From CAVXZE01 sp964615365 (GTDB taxonomy: Bacteria > Myxococcota_A > UBA9160 > UBA6930): 64,000 bases of DNA. A program made the translations under genes and the position numbers. This document shows positions 62,315 to 64,000 of this stretch, one piece after another; the stretch's first letter is position 1; every line of letters starts with the position of its first letter. Under the pieces are notes generated by a model. The model was not told where the DNA came from, did no database searches, and saw nothing but the letters and a program-made list of their open reading frames with translations. The stretch is taken from positions 54,028 through 118,027 of the forward strand of contig CAZTOU010000012.1 of the NCBI GenBank assembly GCA_964615365.1, in the 5' to 3' direction.

Positions 62315-63552
62315 GCGAAGAACATGGCGATCACGGCGCAGAAGGTGAGCAGGCCCGTCACCAGGAAGCTGATCCGGTACGACCCGGTCGAGTCGAAGAC
62401 GTAGCCCGCGAAGATGGGGCCCAACGCGCTGGCGAACATCATGACCGGGTTCATGAAGCCCTGGATCTTCCCCAGGGCGGAGAGGCCGAAGTACTCGGCG
62501 CGGATCGCCGGCATCAGCGGGACGGTGCCCCCGAAGCCCACGCCGAAGAGGAAGATGAAGAGGTAGACCATGGGCATGGTCTCGGCATTCATCAGGACCA
62601 GGAGACCCAGTCCGGTGAGCGTGTAGGCGATCATGAACAGATAGCGCTTGCTCACGTAGTCGCCGAGGTAGCCGAAGGAGAGCCGTCCGATCACGCTCAC
62701 CAGGGTGAGCAGTCCGAAGCTGAAGGCGGCCCTCGTCTCGGAGATTCCAACATCGGTGAGCGCCGGGACGGTGTGGACGGTGACGGTCGAGTGCGCCATG
62801 CCGAAGAAGAAGAACGCCAGCGCAAGCAGCCAGAAGACCGAGGACTTGAGGGCCTGCTTGAGCGTGTATTCGCCGGCGACCGCCGGCTCCTGTGCCGTTC
62901 CCCTGGACCCCGGCGTCGAATCGCTCTCCTGTTGCTTCGCCTCGGGCAGCGGATCGCCGTCCTGCCCCAACCCCATCTCCGCCGGGCTGTTCCGGACCAC
63001 AAAGGCCAGCGGAATGGCGACGACCCATATCACCACACCCAGGATCACGAAGGCCGACCGCCAGCCGAAGCGTTCGATCAGCACTGCCGACGCGGGAGCG
63101 CAGATGAGGCCCCCGATTCCGGCGCCCACCGCGAGCACCGCCATGGCCAGCGAGAGGCGGCGCTTGAACCACTTGGCGATCACGGTCCAGGCCGGGAGAT
63201 AGAGCATCGCGCTCATTCCGGTCGAGAGCAGGATTCCGTAGACGAGGTAGAAGCCAAGCAGCGAGTTGACCAGCGGCATCAGTGCGAAGGAGGCCCCGGA
63301 GACCAGGGCACCGAAGAGGATCACACCGCGCGATCCGTACTTGTCGACGGCCCAGCCGACGACGGGCGAGGCGATGCCTCCCTCGATGCTCCGGAGCGAG
63401 TAGGCGCCGGCCGTCATCGCCCGCGTCCAGCCGAACTCCGCTGCCATCGGCTTGAAGAAGACACCGAAGCTGTAGAGCCAGGTGCCGTAGCCGATCATGC
63501 AGATGACGTGGGTCGCCAGAACGATCCACCAGCCGTAGAAAACCTTCTTCAT
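62194..63552 (-). CDS. MFS transporter (OFA/monocarboxylate-like) with altered C-terminus
   Basis: 452 residues with 12 predicted helices. MKKVFYGWWIVLATHVICMIGYG is the usual start of this carrier group, and GRLSFGYLGDYVSKRYL and the RRLSLAMAVLAVGAGIGG loop are in place. The natural end would be near residue 412 (FFARPA). The last 40 residues (PPEEIACRPSGSWSSASVSIAEP...) are the GntR gene read out of frame, which supports a junction near 62310. The carrier fold is complete, so it may still work. Confidence 0.8.
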   Translation of the reverse strand: MKKVFYGWWIVLATHVICMIGYGTWLYSFGVFFKPMAAEFGWTRAMTAGAYSLRSIEGGIASPVVGWAVDKYGSRGVILFGALVSGASFALMPLVNSLLGFYLVYGILLSTGMSAMLYLPAWTVIAKWFKRRLSLAMAVLAVGAGIGGLICAPASAVLIERFGWRSAFVILGVVIWVVAIPLAFVVRNSPAEMGLGQDGDPLPEAKQQESDSTPGSRGTAQEPAVAGEYTLKQALKSSVFWLLALAFFFFGMAHSTVTVHTVPALTDVGISETRAAFSFGLLTLVSVIGRLSFGYLGDYVSKRYLFMIAYTLTGLGLLVLMNAETMPMVYLFIFLFGVGFGGTVPLMPAIRAEYFGLSALGKIQGFMNPVMMFASALGPIFAGYVFDSTGSYRISFLVTGLLTFCAVIAMFFARPARPPEEIACRPSGSWSSASVSIAEPSGRACGRWRSSD

Positions 63553-63739
63553 TTCCGCTCAGCTCGGAGCCCGCGACAGCCCTTCTCGCCGATGAATCGC
63601 CCGATCTCTCGGGCGGCGCTGGCCGCAGTATGAGGGCGGGGAGTCTAGCGGGCGCTCGCGGGATCCTCTGCCCCGGCCACGAGCCCCCGCGACTACGGAA
63701 GCGCTCAAGCGCACGCCTCGTTCCGGCGATTGGGGAAAG

Positions 63740-64000
63740 ATGCGCACCCGACACGCTCTCGTGATACTCGCCCTGGCGATCGGATGGCTCGGGGCTTGCG
63801 GCAACCAGGTCGAGGTCTCGCCCGCCCCTCCGGCCACCGCGGCTTCGCCGGAGGCCGCCGTGGCTTCGTCGGAGGTGGGCGCGTCGCAGGAGGTGCGGCG
63901 CCTGGTCGCCGAGATCGACTCGATGCTGGTCGTACCCCAGGGAGACCATCCGGATGGCGACGCGCTCAGCGGGGTCTTCGAGCAGCTCTTCGATGCGGTG
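63740..64000 (+). CDS. Lipoprotein, partial (runs off the window)
   Basis: At least 87 residues and open to the right edge. The signal VILALAIGWLGACGN ends in a lipobox (LGAC). The mature start is an Ala/Ser/Pro linker, then ASQEVRRLVAEIDSMLVVP. The family is not recognised from this piece. ATG 63740 has GGGGAAAG just before it. Confidence 0.6.
   Translation, partial: MRTRHALVILALAIGWLGACGNQVEVSPAPPATAASPEAAVASSEVGASQEVRRLVAEIDSMLVVPQGDHPDGDALSGVFEQLFDAV

Overview
The window is a GC-rich, gene-dense bacterial chromosome segment with no rRNA, tRNA, CRISPR array, insertion sequence or phage gene that I could see. The gene content fits an aerobic or facultative environmental Gram-negative of the old Deltaproteobacteria group (Myxococcota, Binatota or Desulfobacterota-like). 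It includes free-standing NDP-forming CoA-ligase alpha subunits, split transketolase, DUF362 and DUF748 proteins, lipoproteins, Rrf2/HesB, FAD and molybdenum oxidoreductases and corrinoid methyl transfer. This placement is an inference from gene content only.

Layout. 1-6656 (+): phosphate permease, CoA-binding ligase subunit, two-subunit transketolase, small secreted protein, DUF362 protein. 6749-7619: two gene remnants around a small lipoprotein, each keeping only the two ends of a known family (YpfJ-type metallopeptidase; YgaU-type BON-LysM protein). 7903-11728: envelope proteins (ChaN-like with PDZ, DUF748). 11755-16010: a sugar-lipid group (GT-C-like membrane protein, UDP-glucuronate decarboxylase-like dehydratase, family 2 glycosyltransferase). 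16007-18362: PLP ammonia-lyase and FAD oxidoreductase. 18543-22630: CbbQ/NorQ ATPase, NorD/CbbO VWA protein and a cysteine-rich ferredoxin. 22813-30718: catabolic genes (nitronate monooxygenase-like, MFS carrier, CoA-ligase subunit, iron alcohol dehydrogenase, SCP-x-type thiolase, GMC oxidoreductase).

30715-36359 (-): two translationally coupled paralogous molybdopterin oxidoreductase subunits with no adjacent Fe-S or haem subunit. 36773-39840: a TVP38 membrane protein, a GNAT-like protein, then an Rrf2 regulator with a near-ideal operator followed by HesB/IscA and a small protein. 40021-45707: HisD/HpsN-type dehydrogenase, QueG-like ferredoxin, glycoside hydrolase family 2 and a coupled alkylsulfatase-like enzyme. 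45717-49379: an unrecognised P-loop NTPase and a corrinoid protein/methyltransferase pair. 49379-49480: a nested-stem element. 49525-51610: a second, CoxD/CoxE-like MoxR-VWA pair. 51649-64000: a frameshifted C45-type hydrolase, small methyltransferases, unknown secreted proteins, enoyl-CoA hydratase, two MFS carriers, and a GntR/FCD regulator whose 5' end has run into the MFS gene before it.

The strongest oddities are the repeated signs of lost sequence: two ends-only genes next to each other, one gene-gene fusion out of frame, and two single-base frame breaks. They could be real decay or consensus/assembly error, and read-level data would decide. The most system-like unknowns are the paired molybdoenzymes, the orphan P-loop NTPase beside the corrinoid genes, and the structured element in front of the second MoxR gene.
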